Positions 46,501 to 58,713 of a DNA stretch of 64,000 nucleotides are shown one piece after another. Source of the stretch: Bradysia coprophila (taxonomy: Eukaryota; Arthropoda; Insecta; Diptera; Sciaridae). Location of the stretch: NCBI RefSeq assembly GCF_014529535.1, contig NW_023503584.1, positions 534,190-598,189 on the forward strand, written 5' to 3'. Position 1 is the first letter of the stretch, and each line of letters begins with the position of its first letter. A program made the position numbers and the translations under genes. A model generated the notes under the pieces. It saw nothing but the letters and a program-made list of their open reading frames with translations. It was not told the origin of the DNA and did no database searches.

Positions 46501-49500
46501 CGACTTAAACGATTCGGGGTCAATTAAGCTAAGGAAAACCTCTTAATCAGAAACACCTTACCAGCTGTTCTCCAATCGTTCTTGTTATCATGCCACAGTC
46601 CTGTTCATCCTTCCCATTTAAGCAATTCTCAAACCCGTCGCATTTCTCGGTTCTCGTGTAGCACATCATCAACGACGAATGCTGTGCATCATTGTATTCA
46701 TCTACGGTGGAGTAACAGGAATACGAGAATTTGTCGCAACCAAAGCATCCCATTTCATCCGAGCCCATCGGGCAATCGACATAGCCGTCGCAAATCTTTT
46801 CTTCGCTCAACCGAGATTTACATGAGCATGCTGACTCGTCGCTGCTGTCCAAACAATCTACTTTCGAATCACACCATTTACTCTTCAAAATACACTGATT
46901 CGATCCGAAACAGGCGATATAGCCAGTCTGACATGCATTCTGCATATTCGCAATTGTACGATTCGTGAAAGCCATTACTTGGTTGGCGTACGATGCATAA
47001 ATGATATCAGTTTCGGATGGAATATTGTACGCATTTCTCTCTTCTTCCGATTCATTGTCGTAAATTCCGTGATCATTGTTACGATAGTGGCCCATCGGAC
47101 GACCCACTTGTGGCAGTTCCGATGGAAGATATGTACAATACAATGGTTGGTTGGACGGTTGATTAAATCGCATGATCGTCCTGTTACCCCGAATGTTCAT
47201 TCAAATTAAAAACTTTTATTTTCAGAAAAACTATTTGACCTACGCTTGATCGGCTATTCCCTGTTGAACGATTTGCGAACCGATGCCTGGTGAATTGGCT
47301 GGAACATATACTACACCTGTCGAAGGTGTAAAATTCATTTTGTGTTAGTAGGTAAATTTCAGTTTGTCTTTTCACCTGGCTGATGTGTTCTTGGTTCGAT
47401 TGGATTCTTTTTCGGGAACCGGAAAACTGTGTTTTGGATCAGTTAACGTATTTTTTGTGTTAATTGCTATTTTAATCTTAATTTTAAAGTTAAGTTCAAG
47501 TTATGATATATGACCTGCCCCGGAACCAATACAATCAGTAAGTTAAGCAAGTGCTCAGCTAATACAAATTGATAGAAAGTCTTGAAAACTGTAGCTTAAC
47601 AGATGAAAACGTTGAATTCAGCTTTGTTCAAATAGTCCTAATCGACCTTTGTTTTCTCCTCAAACGTTTCTTTTTGGTAAAGTTCAGTAATTCAAAAATG
47701 TTCCCAACTAACAAAAATTACGCTTCCAAGAGCTATTACACGCATATAACGTTGATGAAAAATGTTGATGGGTTGTGGACCTATTCTCTTTTTCAGTGTA
47801 AAATTCTCATGGAAATGACTTCAACGAAAGATCGGTTTTCTCCAGTGGATACACATGACTTGTGCAAACGATTTATAATTGTTTTTCTGCCAGTGCGAAA
47901 AACAGATAAGGAGGTGTTTAGGGAGGTAAATGGATTCTCGCACACGCAGGAAAAAAAAATTAATATTCAATTTAGTACGTAACTGCTTCCAAATTTTTAT
48001 TTCGTCACGTGGATTCTCACCCCACTGGCCAAAAAAAAAAAAAATTGTAAGCAGTTAGGTAATGTAATATGCTCAAAAAATTTTGACGGCTCTAACATCG
48101 AATATCAAAAAATATAAAACTCCAATATAATCCATAAGAGTGGAAAGTCTCGCTTTCGTATTTTTATTGACGTCGGCTTCGTCTCGGCTTAACAAAATTC
48201 CCATCAAAACTGAACTTTTCAACTGCTTTTATCCCTTGTTATATAAATAATTATTAAATCTATTAGCGAACAATAGAAGTCTTCGTCGCACTTTTTCTCC
48301 ATCCAATATGAAAATAGTATTCGTACCACGGACTAAAAGTCTTTTTTAGCGAATTCGATTCCAGACCTCGCCTTCGACTCTGTCTGGAAACTTCTCACAC
48401 GCCAAAAAAGACTTTTAGTCCTAGGTACGAAATGTACTATTTCGTTGAAGACATTTTAATTTTACACTAAAAAAACGTCTAAGCAACTCGTCAACATTTT
48501 TTATCAACCTTTTGCGTTTGATAGCTCTTGATGGTCCCTACAAAACTAGGAACTATGAGCATCCAAAGTTTTTCACATGTTTTTGTTTTCCCTAGGGTCG
48601 AAAGTGGCTTATTACACACCTAGGAAAAACAAGAAATTTGGTTTAGGTTTCAAAAGCATGTAATAGTATGTTGTGTTACAAGTATTGTAATGTTGATTTT
48701 TTCAGCACTAGACCCAAGTTTTCCTTACGAGCGGAGCGAGTAAGGAAAATTGGGTCGTGTGCTGAAAAATCTCATTACAATACGTGTAACACATCATGCT
48801 TTGTGCCAACCGAGAATTGAAATAGACAAATGCCCAAAAAATCATAATTTTCATTGTAAACAATCATTGCATTTTCTCAAACGAATGCTGTAACAACTCA
48901 TACAAATTCCATATCAACACTGCTTTGAGTGTTGTAATATCACATCAAACGGGCGCTGAAATAAGTCACTTTACAACACTAAAATGAGTGTTGAAAAGAG
49001 TCGTATTTCAATTCTCGGTGGCACAAAATCCATTACAGAACTCGGGATAAAAGTTGACAAGTCTCGTTTTAGTGTGTTTATTGACCTCGGCTTCACCTCG
49101 GATCAACAAACTCACACGAAAACTCTACTTTTCAACTTTTTATCCCTTGTTATGTAAAAAACTATTTTAAGTCATCAAGGGTCAATTCTAGATCGAACAG
49201 GTCGTCAAAAATAAAATAAATTATGAAAAACTTCCACTAGTTTAAATTAGTGGACCAGCTGAAAATCAACTGAAGCAAATTCATGTCCACATTTCAGTGA
49301 CGTCGACTGTAGATTGCAGCAAGTATTTTGTTACGAAAACTTTATGTTGATGAGCATTTTTGTTTTTCAACTTAATTTGACCGTTTAACACACAAGACAA
49401 GCTCTAAATTATCTATGCAAAGAAAAATTGGAAAACAAGTTGTGAAGCTATCAGCAAGTTACAAATTTGTCCTAAAATCCTAAAATGAGTAGGGGCGTTT

Positions 49501-51186
49501 CCGTTAGTCTATCTTTACAATACTAACTGTACCACGAAACTACTCCTGTGAGATTGGCATGTAAAGTTTGTCATTAAATTTTGCTCAAGAAGTTCGATAA
49601 CGTACCTCCCGCAGTCTGCATCATTGGAGACTGAACGCTAAACATCGGATGAGCCACACGAAACTGTTGAGCCGTTTGACCTGGATAGAAACAAACTGGA
49701 TTCGTTGAGAAGCTATAGCCTATCATTCGAGTCATTCAATCATTTTGAACGGGAAATTTGTTTTTTTTTAATTCAAAATCAAATACCAGGATTCTGTAAA
49801 ACAACTGCTGCAGCTTTGACATGCTCACCGGTTAGTGGTAATTGTCCTCTACCCGTCACATGATGAATAGTTTGGAATTGAGGGCCATTGAAGTAAGAGA
49901 CACCTGATGGCGGAACCTGTGAACTTTGACGAGATATTTGATCGCACAGAGACAAGAACGGTCCACTGGCACCTTTGAAGAACATTCCAAAATATTATTA
50001 GCATCCTGTAGACCTGCACAGATCGGTATAGCTTACCTGTAGGCTCTGGCACCTTGACGTTAATACTTTTGGCGTCATTGCTGCTCTTCATCGTATCAAT
50101 TCTCTGAAGAGGAATCATATCGTCTCGAAACATCGTTTCTTTGTTGTTTCTTTGCTGGCCGTCGAAGTTTCCATGTAAATCTTCGTGAAACCTGGGAATT
50201 TCATTGTAACTGTACGAATAGACACCATCGCCGAAGTAGGTCTGTCCAACATTTTCGTTATTTTTTTGAATATTGGGCACTGGGGAAGGCTGCTTCGGCC
50301 GTATTGGTTCATTTGTTCGTTGAGCAATGTCCAGGTTTTTGTTTTTAATCTTTTCGCTTTCCTTTTCCGCGTTGGTAGGTGCTTCAAAATTATCGTAACT
50401 GAATCGATGGAATTTCTCATTGACTTCTTTCACCAATTTCTGAAAGTTGTCATAAATTTCGATGCACGCCTCAGCACCGGCTCCAACATATTTACTGCAT
50501 TGCATGTACTTATGCTGCAGTTCTAACAACTCTTGTTCGGCACGTCGTCTATCCCGTACAAAGTCGCTGTTTAAGTGTTTTCGCGATGTTGAGTAAACGT
50601 TTCGCTTCCTACGTTTCTTTATAGCTTCGTTGCTTCGCTTCCCAGTTGACGCCTTACATTTACCAGGCGCAGAGTCCTTGATGTAATTGAACACTGAAAC
50701 CCTTTCACTATCATCAGCGTCGTAAAAGTCAATTTCGCGTTTCTTCCGATTTTCGAACATATCTTTCACTCGAGCGAAAAAGTCTGTCTCATAGGCGACC
50801 TTTTCCATTTTCACGTCATCCGGCACATGATTAGGATTTGTATCTATAATGGGAAGTGTGTACTGAAGTTGTCGCCCTCTTACGAAATAAGTTTTGGTAA
50901 CCTCACCTTCTGCTTCTGTTTTTCCCAGTTCGTCAGTGAAACGAAGAAAAACCGACAGATAGATGAATAGAAAAACAACTACGACCGTCAAAAACGTATA
51001 TTTCAGAGCCAAATTGCATGACGAACAGGAACTTGGAGTCGTTTCTTCATAAGCATCTGGAATTTCGAAGGTAATTTTGAAGCTGATTACTCTTGACTGG
51101 ACTTTTGTATAAAAATTAGGGCTTGAAAAAGACGCAAAAACATCTAATTCTTTAGAATTGATTTTTACCTCTGCATCGTCTACCAC
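40513..51186 (-). CDS. ndl: Nudel-type mosaic serine protease
   Basis: Exons in reading order: 51186-50037, 49972-49787, 49680-49606, 47316-47244, 47180-46562, 46503-46376, 46319-45808, 45744-45616, 45556-45491, 45425-45309, 45238-44978, 44919-44154, 44101-44002, 43847-43778, 43706-43593, 43526-43346, one unresolved exon (about 43330-43080), 42907-42230, 42142-41973, 41916-41761, 41687-41523, 41457-41328, 41270-41163, 41108-41004, 40945-40779, 40715-40513; about 2170 aa. Order: membrane anchor (about residues 60-80), basic RKRR sites, LDLRa repeats, a trypsin domain from RVVGG (about 830) with TAAHC, NDVALL and DACQGDSGGP, a Pro-rich linker, more LDLRa, SRCR-like parts, and a second protease-like domain without the triad. 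In Drosophila, ovarian Nudel starts the dorsal-ventral protease cascade and hardens the egg shell. Confidence 0.9.
43080..43330 (-). other. unresolved nudel exon with tandem repeat
   Basis: The exon before (43526-43346) ends in phase 2 and the one after (42907) needs one base from a split codon. The open frame here reads ...[21 protein letters not shown], but no donor fits cleanly. The sequence holds two near copies of CCTGAAGTAGTTGCAAAATT...GTAAAAGGAAAATG, the second in another frame, so an exon end may have been duplicated. Confidence 0.45.
44170..44640 (-). repeat. coding minisatellite, Pro-Leu-Pro repeats in nudel
   Basis: On the coding strand, units of about 27-30 bp encode variations of LPDLPKPPK, with at least 15 repeats between [11 protein letters not shown] and VPSF. 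Adjacent units are nearly identical at the DNA level. They lie in exon 44919-44154 between the trypsin domain and the next LDLRa module. Confidence 0.9.
47317..49605. other. 2.3-kb nudel intron 3, carrying palindromic elements
   Basis: This intron holds 48130-48243 and 49040-49155 (two copies of one element, ends ATAAAAGTTGA / TCAACTTTTTATCCCTTGTTAT), 48320-48445 (arms GTACCACGGACTAAAAGTC / GACTTTTAGTCCTAGGTAC) and 48660-48800 (arms GTGTTACAAGTATTGTAATG / CATTACAATACGTGTAACAC). No coding region is supported; the ORF at 47569-47982 (+) has no domain. Confidence 0.7.
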
Positions 51187-51810
51187 GGGTGATCATAGCA
51201 TTTTTTATCTGATGGACTGGCATGATATTCCTTTTTGTGGTCACGAAATAAAAATCCAAAATTTCAGAGTGCCGACGTTTGAATATCATCCCAGTCCATC
51301 GAGTTACTAAAAAAATTAAAAAAAAGTGGTCAACATTAGCACCGAGTCTATTTTGATCGTCTGAGCGTTAGAAATCCTTCAATGTAAAACTTCTGAGCTC
51401 AATGGAAGTGTTTGCTTAAATTTTCTATTATTCGGTACCAAGAATATCTGAATCAAAAGTAAACGTATGTCAGCTTCGAAACACGAATCAAGTGACTTTA
51501 GAACTAATTTTTGATCTCTGATTTTCGTTGTTTTAGGAAACTCTTTGAACATGAAATGACTTCGAAGTAGATGTAAAACTAACAACTTTTAAATTTCAAC
51601 ATAATTTACATCCTATATCCGTCGAATACTGTTTTATGTTTAAAGCATTAAGCAGGTTTTCCAACGCCTTGTGTGAGCACGCAAGGCAAAATATAAAGTT
51701 TCAAAGAATTAGGAAGTATTAAGTAAACCCACTGGAAATGAACTTTAACGCTCATGTCAATGAATTAATGACTCATTTTCCGATGGTGCTCGTGCCAAAC
51801 TAGTGCTGCA

Positions 51811-52119
51811 CCAAAGCACCTAGCAGGGTAATAGAGGTTTTTACACGTCAAATAGAGTAGTTTTTTGATACCAATAATACCATTAGCAGCCTTAATGGTA
51901 GTTTTGCAATGACATTATGAAAAAAAAGGTATGGAAATATTCGCATACAATCGCTAAACCGAACTGGTGTGCATACGTTATTTTGCACCAGCTGGTCCTA
52001 TTTGAAATTGTATGTGACCAGCTGGTGCAAAATAACGTATGCACACCAGTTCGGTTTAGCGATTGTACTTCGATTAAAGTACTACTCTATTTTTTCTATT
52101 ACCCTGCTAGGTGCTTTGG
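51811..52119. mobile_element. foldback element with CTGCA target duplication
   Basis: Ends CCAAAGCACCTAGCAGGGTA and its complement TACCCTGCTAGGTGCTTTGG, flanked by CTGCA on both sides (51806-51810 and 52120-52124). Inside lies a second, perfect inverted repeat (about 51948-52065, arms of about 50 bp containing GTGTGCATACGTTATTTTGC). Confidence 0.88.
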
Positions 52120-52315
52120 CTGCACAATTCACGCCGTTAGTGTGCCTAAAATTTGAATTTTAAGTGAACGATTCGATGAAAAAGTGAACCGAAAAATACA
52201 TTTCAACGCTTCATTGTATGAAAATGACGCTACGTTAGAAAGACCTCCGCACTTTCCATTTTGAATTTCGACCGCACTTACGGCGTGAATTGAAAGTAGA
52301 AATGAAAACAGAATA

Positions 52316-52528
52316 AAGTATAGTTTCCACTTAAAAAGAGCACTCCGTTTAGCCTCCGTCTACATGTCAGTTGTAAAATAGAACAAAAGAACTGTCACGC
52401 AAACGGAGTGGAAATTGAAATTATTTCAATTTTTTACTCCGTTTACGTGACAGTTCCTTTGTTCTATTTTACAACTGTCATGTAAACGGAGGCTAAACGG
52501 AGTGCTCTTTTTAAGTGGAAACTATACT
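52316..52528. mobile_element. palindromic MITE
   Basis: Arms of about 90 bp: AGTATAGTTTCCACTTAAAA... at left and the complement at right, including CTCCGTTTAGCCTCCGT / ACGGAGGCTAAACGGAG. Only a few mismatches; centre near GAAATTGAAATTATTTCAAT. Confidence 0.85.
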
Positions 52529-52854
52529 TAAGTTGATTGGGAATTCCAAATTTTCAGTTGGTAATAGTCATTTAAATAACTAGTGATATAAAGATGTCAA
52601 GTGAATTGTTGGTCCAAGGCGTAGTCGAGGTCAACAAACACACGAAAACAAGACTGAAAATTACGATTTCTTGTTCTTATTGACATCTGACTCGCTCGGA
52701 TAAACAAAGACCGTTAAAGTAAGTGAGATATTTTTGGTCGATACAAACTTTAAGTCCTTTATTTTACCATTATAAGCCATGATGGCCATAGTCTATTTTT
52801 GGAATTAAATTCTTGAAAAAATCGTGAAGTTTAATCTTAATTTTTAAACCACTT

Positions 52855-53502
52855 ACAGTGAACGACATCTCAAAAGTCTCATATCTTATGATTTCCAGGT
52901 TTTCAATGAATTCCACACATTCCACACAGCTCACACTCTCTATCAGTATGATCCGCTGTGGTTGCCAAGGTTGTATATTATTAGGAGGTTACGCCAACAG
53001 CCTTTTTTCGTGGTGACAATAAATCAAAAAAAAAAAAAAATTGGCTGGTGTGTTGTGTTTCAAGTAAGTTGAATTTTTCGTTGTGACATTAACGCCATAT
53101 AGGATTGTCGTGTGACGTCTAATGAAACCAAATAAATTACCGCATCGACTTAGATTTTTAATTAGATGGTTGCACGATTCACTGTCACAGTAAACGAGAT
53201 AAAGAAATGACCGCAATTGTGGTATTATTTGTATTTAGGTGAATTCTTCGCAGCTGTCACTTCTTTTTTGCGTTACACACAAATGTCACAACGAAGAATT
53301 CAACTTACTTGAAACACAACACACCAGCCATTTTTTTTTTGATTTATTGTCACCACGAAAAAAGGCTGTTGGCGTAACCTCCTAATAATATACAACCTTG
53401 GCAACCACAGCGGATCATACTGATACAGAGTGTGGGCTGTGTGGAATTCATTGAAAACGTGGAAATCATAAGATATGAGACTTTTGAGATGTCGTTCACT
53501 GT
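52855..53502. repeat. 650-bp inverted repeat, arms of about 225 bp
   Basis: The left arm 52855-53090 and right arm 53282-53502 are nearly perfect reverse complements (for example GATCCGCTGTGGTTGCCAAG left, CTTGGCAACCACAGCGGATC right), around a unique loop of about 190 bp. Differences are a few single bases and A/T-run lengths. No ORF of interest. Confidence 0.92.
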
Positions 53503-55446
53503 ATATTTTTCAAGCTTTACTTTCAATTGTACGTGAAAATGGTGAAAATCTTGTTCGAACAATAGTTGATAAAAAATTGTGCGAGATCTTTCGTCATTGC
53601 AGATGTCCATACACTTTTTATATATCATGCGAAAAGTGTAGAGTATTTGGCTTATTCACCAGAGGCATAAATTGAAGCTACGGTGAAACAATATCGGCGG
53701 TTTTTCGAATAAATTAAATTGCTGACAAAGCTCGTAGCGTGAAATCGAATTCACTTAATTTGAATTTCTACTGAAAATTTCTGTGGAAAAAATTATTAAG
53801 GTAAATGGAGCATTGCATTAAATCGCCTGTAAATATACACTACAGCGATCCACACTTAAAGTTCCAGAACAAATTTAGAACCAATTGAAAGTTTTTTTTT
53901 TAATTCTAACGCTTAAATTGTTTGTCAGCGAATTTTCAAACGTTCATCACTTATTAACTGTTGTGGAAAATCAGTATAAATCAAATAAATAAATCTGCAA
54001 TTCGATCACTGTAGTAAAATCGTTGACGCACAGGGCTATGCATTTCAGCATATCGTTGAATACTCATAAAGACAAAGTCAACACTAAGCTGAGCTGGTAA
54101 AATATTCAGAAAATTTTTTCGTGCATTTTATGTGGTATCACAAAACCTGAAAAAACACTTGACCAACCGACTTCACATCTCATCAGTAATGCTTTTTTAC
54201 CGGACGGCCATTTAACTGTTAAACTATGACACAATTAAATAACGAACTCTGGCTAACGTCGTTTTATATAGTAGTAATCATGTTAAAGCCAGGTTAAGAC
54301 CTTAAAGGAAATGAAGTAATAGATTTTACATCCTGTTCTTTGTGAAGAATGAACAATTATAACAGTTCAGCGATCATTTTCTACTCAACAGTCCTTTTGA
54401 TCCAAAAATGGATCGCTTCAAATGAAGTTATTTTCTGTAATTTTCCAGTCGGAACTTTTTACCTTGAATGACTATCTGCTTATTCTTAGTCATTTTGGTG
54501 CCACACTTTATTTCGGATTTATCACAAAAATGGTTTCCGTTCTAGTTTCTAATTTTCCATAATTTCAATTAAAATTTCGTTCGTTTAATATTCACATAAG
54601 TAACTTGTTCTAGTACATATTACACTTTCTCTTTTATTAATTTTTGTAATATGAAAATGAGTCACAAAAACACCAAAAAAAAAGAATCAATTTGATGATG
54701 GAAAAGTACCAATCAAGAAAACTATTTTCAATTATTCATCCCTCTGAACGTAACAAATCAATTTAATTACGACCGCGACGACTGACTTAAACAAACTGAA
54801 ATGTCGAAAAAAAACTAATTTTCATAATTCGATGCATCATCGTTCATATTGTGCTTTCATGTACATTAAAATCGGAAAACTTTATTCCAACGTAAACAAA
54901 ATATTTCATTGCAAATTTCGATGACACCATCAAAATGGTCTTGCCAATTGATTTTCGTATGCAATTTTAGCTTATATTTTTGTCATATCGTCGCGGGAAC
55001 CTTCTTCGATTAAAGACTGAATTTTTGCCAAATGAATGCACATACAATTGGGTCAATGGTTTCATATATTTTGATTTAGGTTCAAAGACTTTTAAAATTC
55101 TACTCGCGTATGCTGGTTTGGAATAAAATTTTCTTTCGAATTGCATCGGAAAGTGAGCTTACGCACAAGTAATATTTTCCGGTATAACTATTTGTTCTTT
55201 CAACCTCATTTGTCTTACCCGTTAACCGATAAATAAATGTCGATTGAGACTTTAGGTAAAGCCTAGCCAAGACGTTGTTTTAGTGAACGATGTTGTCTTA
55301 CTTAGCGATCGAAGGTTTTTACTCAAAATTTATTTGCTTAGCCAAAATTTGTTAGGATTCACTTGTTTTTGTATGATGGTCGTATCGTGAACTTCGAAGA
55401 GATCGAATCCCGATGAGCTGCTGAGATACGCAATGAAAGTGTAAAA

Positions 55447-55580
55447 CAGGTATGGTCTATTGTCGGCCCGGAGGACATAAGAATTTGATTTTCGTGCTTA
55501 AACGCTCTCATTTTCATATTATTTTGACATAAAATGTGAGTGCGTTTAAGACGAATTCGGCGATCGACCATACCTGTTAT
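55447..55580. repeat. inverted repeat with ACAGGTATGGTC ends
   Basis: ACAGGTATGGTCTATTG at left and GATCGACCATACCTGT at right, with internal complementary blocks around CTTAAACGC / GCGTTTAAG. The same end is found inside 25388-25642. Confidence 0.65.
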
Positions 55581-57639
55581 CTACTGTCATTGGAGATACG
55601 TACCAATTACGACAACTTTGAACAAATGCTTTCGGGTATGTACTACATCGGAAATTATCTACTTTAAATAAACTGAACTCAGGCATAGCACTCGCAAGCT
55701 GGTTATCAAAAATAAAGAAAATAGGCAACATGTGTGTCAGCTTCGGTGCTTGATAGTGATGTGACTCAGGCAAAAACCAAGATAAATATATGGGCGGAGA
55801 TAATGCTTAACAGATGGCCCAGGTTTCTAAGCAATTTTGAGATTTTGAAGAAAGGGTGAGATGGCGTTTATAGCGAACTTTCGTGCCACTGCACATCTGA
55901 TTTAATTCGGTTATATATGGCATTACCTCCACTCTTGGCAAAAATGAAGGCAAATTAACGACCGACGGTTCGTTTTTAGACCCGTACGAAGTACTGGGGT
56001 CTTATAGGTTTACGCATACGTTTGTAACACGTCGAATTGGACTCCCTGAGTAAGGGGAAACCTATTGTGGTTGTCTAGAGATGCCAAATCCGCGAAAAAA
56101 AAAGTCCGTCTGTCCGTCTGTCTGTCTGTACGATAACTTGAGTAAAACGCATCCGATTTTGAAAATTCTTTTTTTTCCCGTTTGGTAATGTCAAAAGACA
56201 GGCTAAGTTCGAAGATGAGTGATTTTGGATCGACCCCTCCCGAGCTGTGGCCCAATAAGTGCTTTACGGTTTTTCGAAGATATCTCCGGACATTTAAACG
56301 TTAAACTTGTAAGTGATACGTCAAATAAAAGGTATTTACAATACCGATCGACAAAAAAAGTTTATGGAAATCGGATGACCGACTCGTGAGTTAGACCCCT
56401 TGGTGTGGAACAGGCACAGGGCGGCAAGCAGTTTTTGCTTGTAGGTCGGCCACATTTGAACATATTTCGTCTGTTTTAGCTTTATTAGATAGGTATTGAC
56501 CGTACCAATCAGGGAAAAAAAAATTATGAAAATATGTTCTCCGGAGCGTGAGCTAGGTCTCTTGGAGTGAGCTCTTATCTGGCTACTCGGAAGTACAGTG
56601 AACGTGGTGTATTTTGACAATTTCTCGAGTAAATTTTGACCGAATTTCATGATTTTTTTTTTGTTTGAAAGGTATTAACGAATGTAAAGCGTCGGTACTA
56701 TTTCCGATCTCCTAACAAAATGGCTGCCGGCGGCCATATTGGATTTTAGTAAAATAGAAATATCTTGGGAAAAATGATGCTTAGAGAGTTTCTGTTAACA
56801 TGGAAATAATTTGTTATGTGTGTGGGGTTTCAGGGATTCCATATACGGACATCTATATACCTATATACAGCTATATTGAGCTATATACAGGCATATATTT
56901 ATCTGTGAAATGTTTATTTATAGTGAAATATAGTTAAATATAGCGGTATATAGCTGTTTAAATAGGAATTTATGAAATTTGTCTTCGTACGGGGCTGTCT
57001 ATATTGCCTCCGGCAATTTAGTTGTATATGATAACAAGGCAAAGAGTGGATAATGTAAGTGATTTTAAAGGGAGAATAGTTTTTCAGCAGAGAAGAAAAT
57101 GAAGTAAGAGAAATGAAGAGTTTCACATTAAAGGCTTTTGATACGAATAGGTGTTTCGTACGGGTCGGCGTTAGCTATGTTTTTTATTATGTTACAATTT
57201 AATGTGTTACAACATATTTTTAATAATTCTCTAGATCTTTCCGTTGGCATGAATGTATATACCTCGCTTAAAATTGTATGTACATTTACCACTGCCTGGT
57301 GGGACGTGGCGAATGTTGACAATTTTTGTACTCCGTTAGCATTTGCATTGCACTAAGTCTTCCAGGATCGAAACAGTGGTCTGTGCTTGGAGATATTCGT
57401 TCTGCGAATGTCTTCAGCATATGGTAGGCAACTTTTTTGTAATCATCGCAAAAAGCCTGTGGAAGTTTGTGTGTGTAATCATCACATGGAATCAAATTTG
57501 TGGTTGTTGTGAAGATTTTGTAAAGATTACAAACAATTCCTAATAATAAAATGACTCGTCGCTTTTTAAGGCCGAACGGAAGAGTTGAAGAGCGGTTTTT
57601 TTAAGGTAATGCAGCACGTTTGTTCATTATGACTGAATG

Positions 57640-57716
57640 GAGAAGTTAGTAGCGTAGTTTGGATGTACGAAAGAATTCCCCGGTTCAAATCTCGTGTGTG
57701 TTAGGTTGAGTTTTTA
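57640..57716 (+). other. possible tRNA-derived sequence
   Basis: GTAGCGTAGTTTGGATG followed by CCCCGGTTCAAATCTCGTG resembles A and B boxes of a degenerate Pol III promoter. The stems do not close into a cloverleaf. Weak evidence for a SINE head. Confidence 0.3.
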
Positions 57717-57982
57717 TATTTGAGAATTCGATCATTTTCATTATTACCCTAGAGGTCATAATAAAATTATTAACCTAGGATCTTAACTACTAGGAATAAT
57801 GTTGGGTATAATACCTCGAAAAACAGCATTTAATGTCGATATATTCACGCCAATGCAATAAAATTATATATGATCTAGGTGCTCTAGAAATGGGTATAAA
57901 TACGATGTAATTGCACCGAATAAAATCAGAACAAATACAGAGCTTGAACGGGCAACATGCCCTCAATGATGTGTTTTGTTTC

Positions 57983-58351
57983 TCAAATTAGTCTACTGGC
58001 GCTTTGGAGCTGGGGAGAATATCCAACCGCTGAACAGGGAGGTGGTGTGGTTTGACCAGACGGAAGAAACTGGAATGGATTTTGATGTTGTTGTTGTAGT
58101 TGCTGATACTGTAGTTGTAGCTGATATTGTTGTTCTTGATATTTTTGTTTTAGCTTAATTTGTTGTTGCTGATATTGTTCTTCCAGTTGATATTGTTGTT
58201 GCTTTATCTGATATAGTTGTTGTTGCTGACATTGGTATTGTAGCTGCGTTATTGGTTGATATTCAGGTTGCAGCAGTTGGTACAGTTGGCCCAGTATACC
58301 GACAGCAGGATTAACTGATGCAATAAGAATTAAACCCACAAGGCAATACAT
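57983..58351 (-). CDS. small secreted Gln-rich protein
   Basis: 122 aa. MYCLVGLILIASVNPAVG looks like a cleavable signal peptide; the rest is dominated by Gln, Tyr and Leu in loose QQQYQLxxQY repeats (residues about 40-95), ending with NPFQFLPSGQTTPPPC and a short tail. The start follows an acceptor-like TTTATTTTTAG 10 bases upstream, so a 5' UTR intron is likely. Low-complexity secreted proteins of this kind occur among cuticle, chorion and silk components. The family is not recognised and repeat-driven chance ORFs cannot be excluded. Confidence 0.5.
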   Translation of the reverse strand: MYCLVGLILIASVNPAVGILGQLYQLLQPEYQPITQLQYQCQQQQLYQIKQQQYQLEEQYQQQQIKLKQKYQEQQYQLQLQYQQLQQQHQNPFQFLPSGQTTPPPCSAVGYSPQLQSASRLI

Positions 58352-58534
58352 AATTGTTTCCTAAAAATAAATTGAAAAACTGACAATGACGTTGTAATGT
58401 TGAGAATTAAATAATTCAGAAGAAAAAGATGTCAACACTTTGTTATTGCAACCGTCGTTACATCATTCTCAATTACGCAATAAAACAAGTAAATGCATTT
58501 ACTAGCCACACATTTGGTATCGGGGAATCTGGCA

Positions 58535-58713
58535 CACGGTGCAAGAAGAATGCACTTCTTTTAACTTACGTAAAAGGTGAACTCGCACACGCAAGTTTAT
58601 TGCTGCAAATGCTTTTTAGCCATGTCATGGACTTAATGACTCCTTTTACAAAATTTTGGTATCGAAAATTTGTGTGCGAGTTCACCTTTTACGTAGTTGA
58701 AAAATGCACCGTG
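58535..58713. repeat. foldback with 45-55-bp arms
   Basis: CACGGTGCA...TTTTAACTTACGTAAAAGGTGAACTCGCACAC at left pairs with GTGTGCGAGTTCACCTTTTACGTAGTTGAAAAATGCACCGTG at right; the left arm carries a small insertion. Confidence 0.8.

Larger units (their letters stand above)
51187..57982. other. intergenic region with long inverted repeats
   Basis: Upstream of nudel. Four inverted-repeat structures are listed separately. Between 53.5 and 57.9 kb nothing else is supported: AT-rich sequence, several short tracts (TATATAC-like repeats near 56860-56950), and short ORFs without domains. The nudel promoter could not be localised. Confidence 0.55.

Noticed and set aside
46509-46528. Acceptor at 46529 for nudel exon 6 (ccttag)
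   Set aside because: It would put an immediate stop in frame after the previous exon; the acceptor ending at 46504 (gtttaag) gives the correct phase and the conserved [10 protein letters not shown] block.
47569-47982. 137-codon + ORF in the large nudel intron
   Set aside because: No domain or splice context, antisense to an intron, AT-rich; likely chance.
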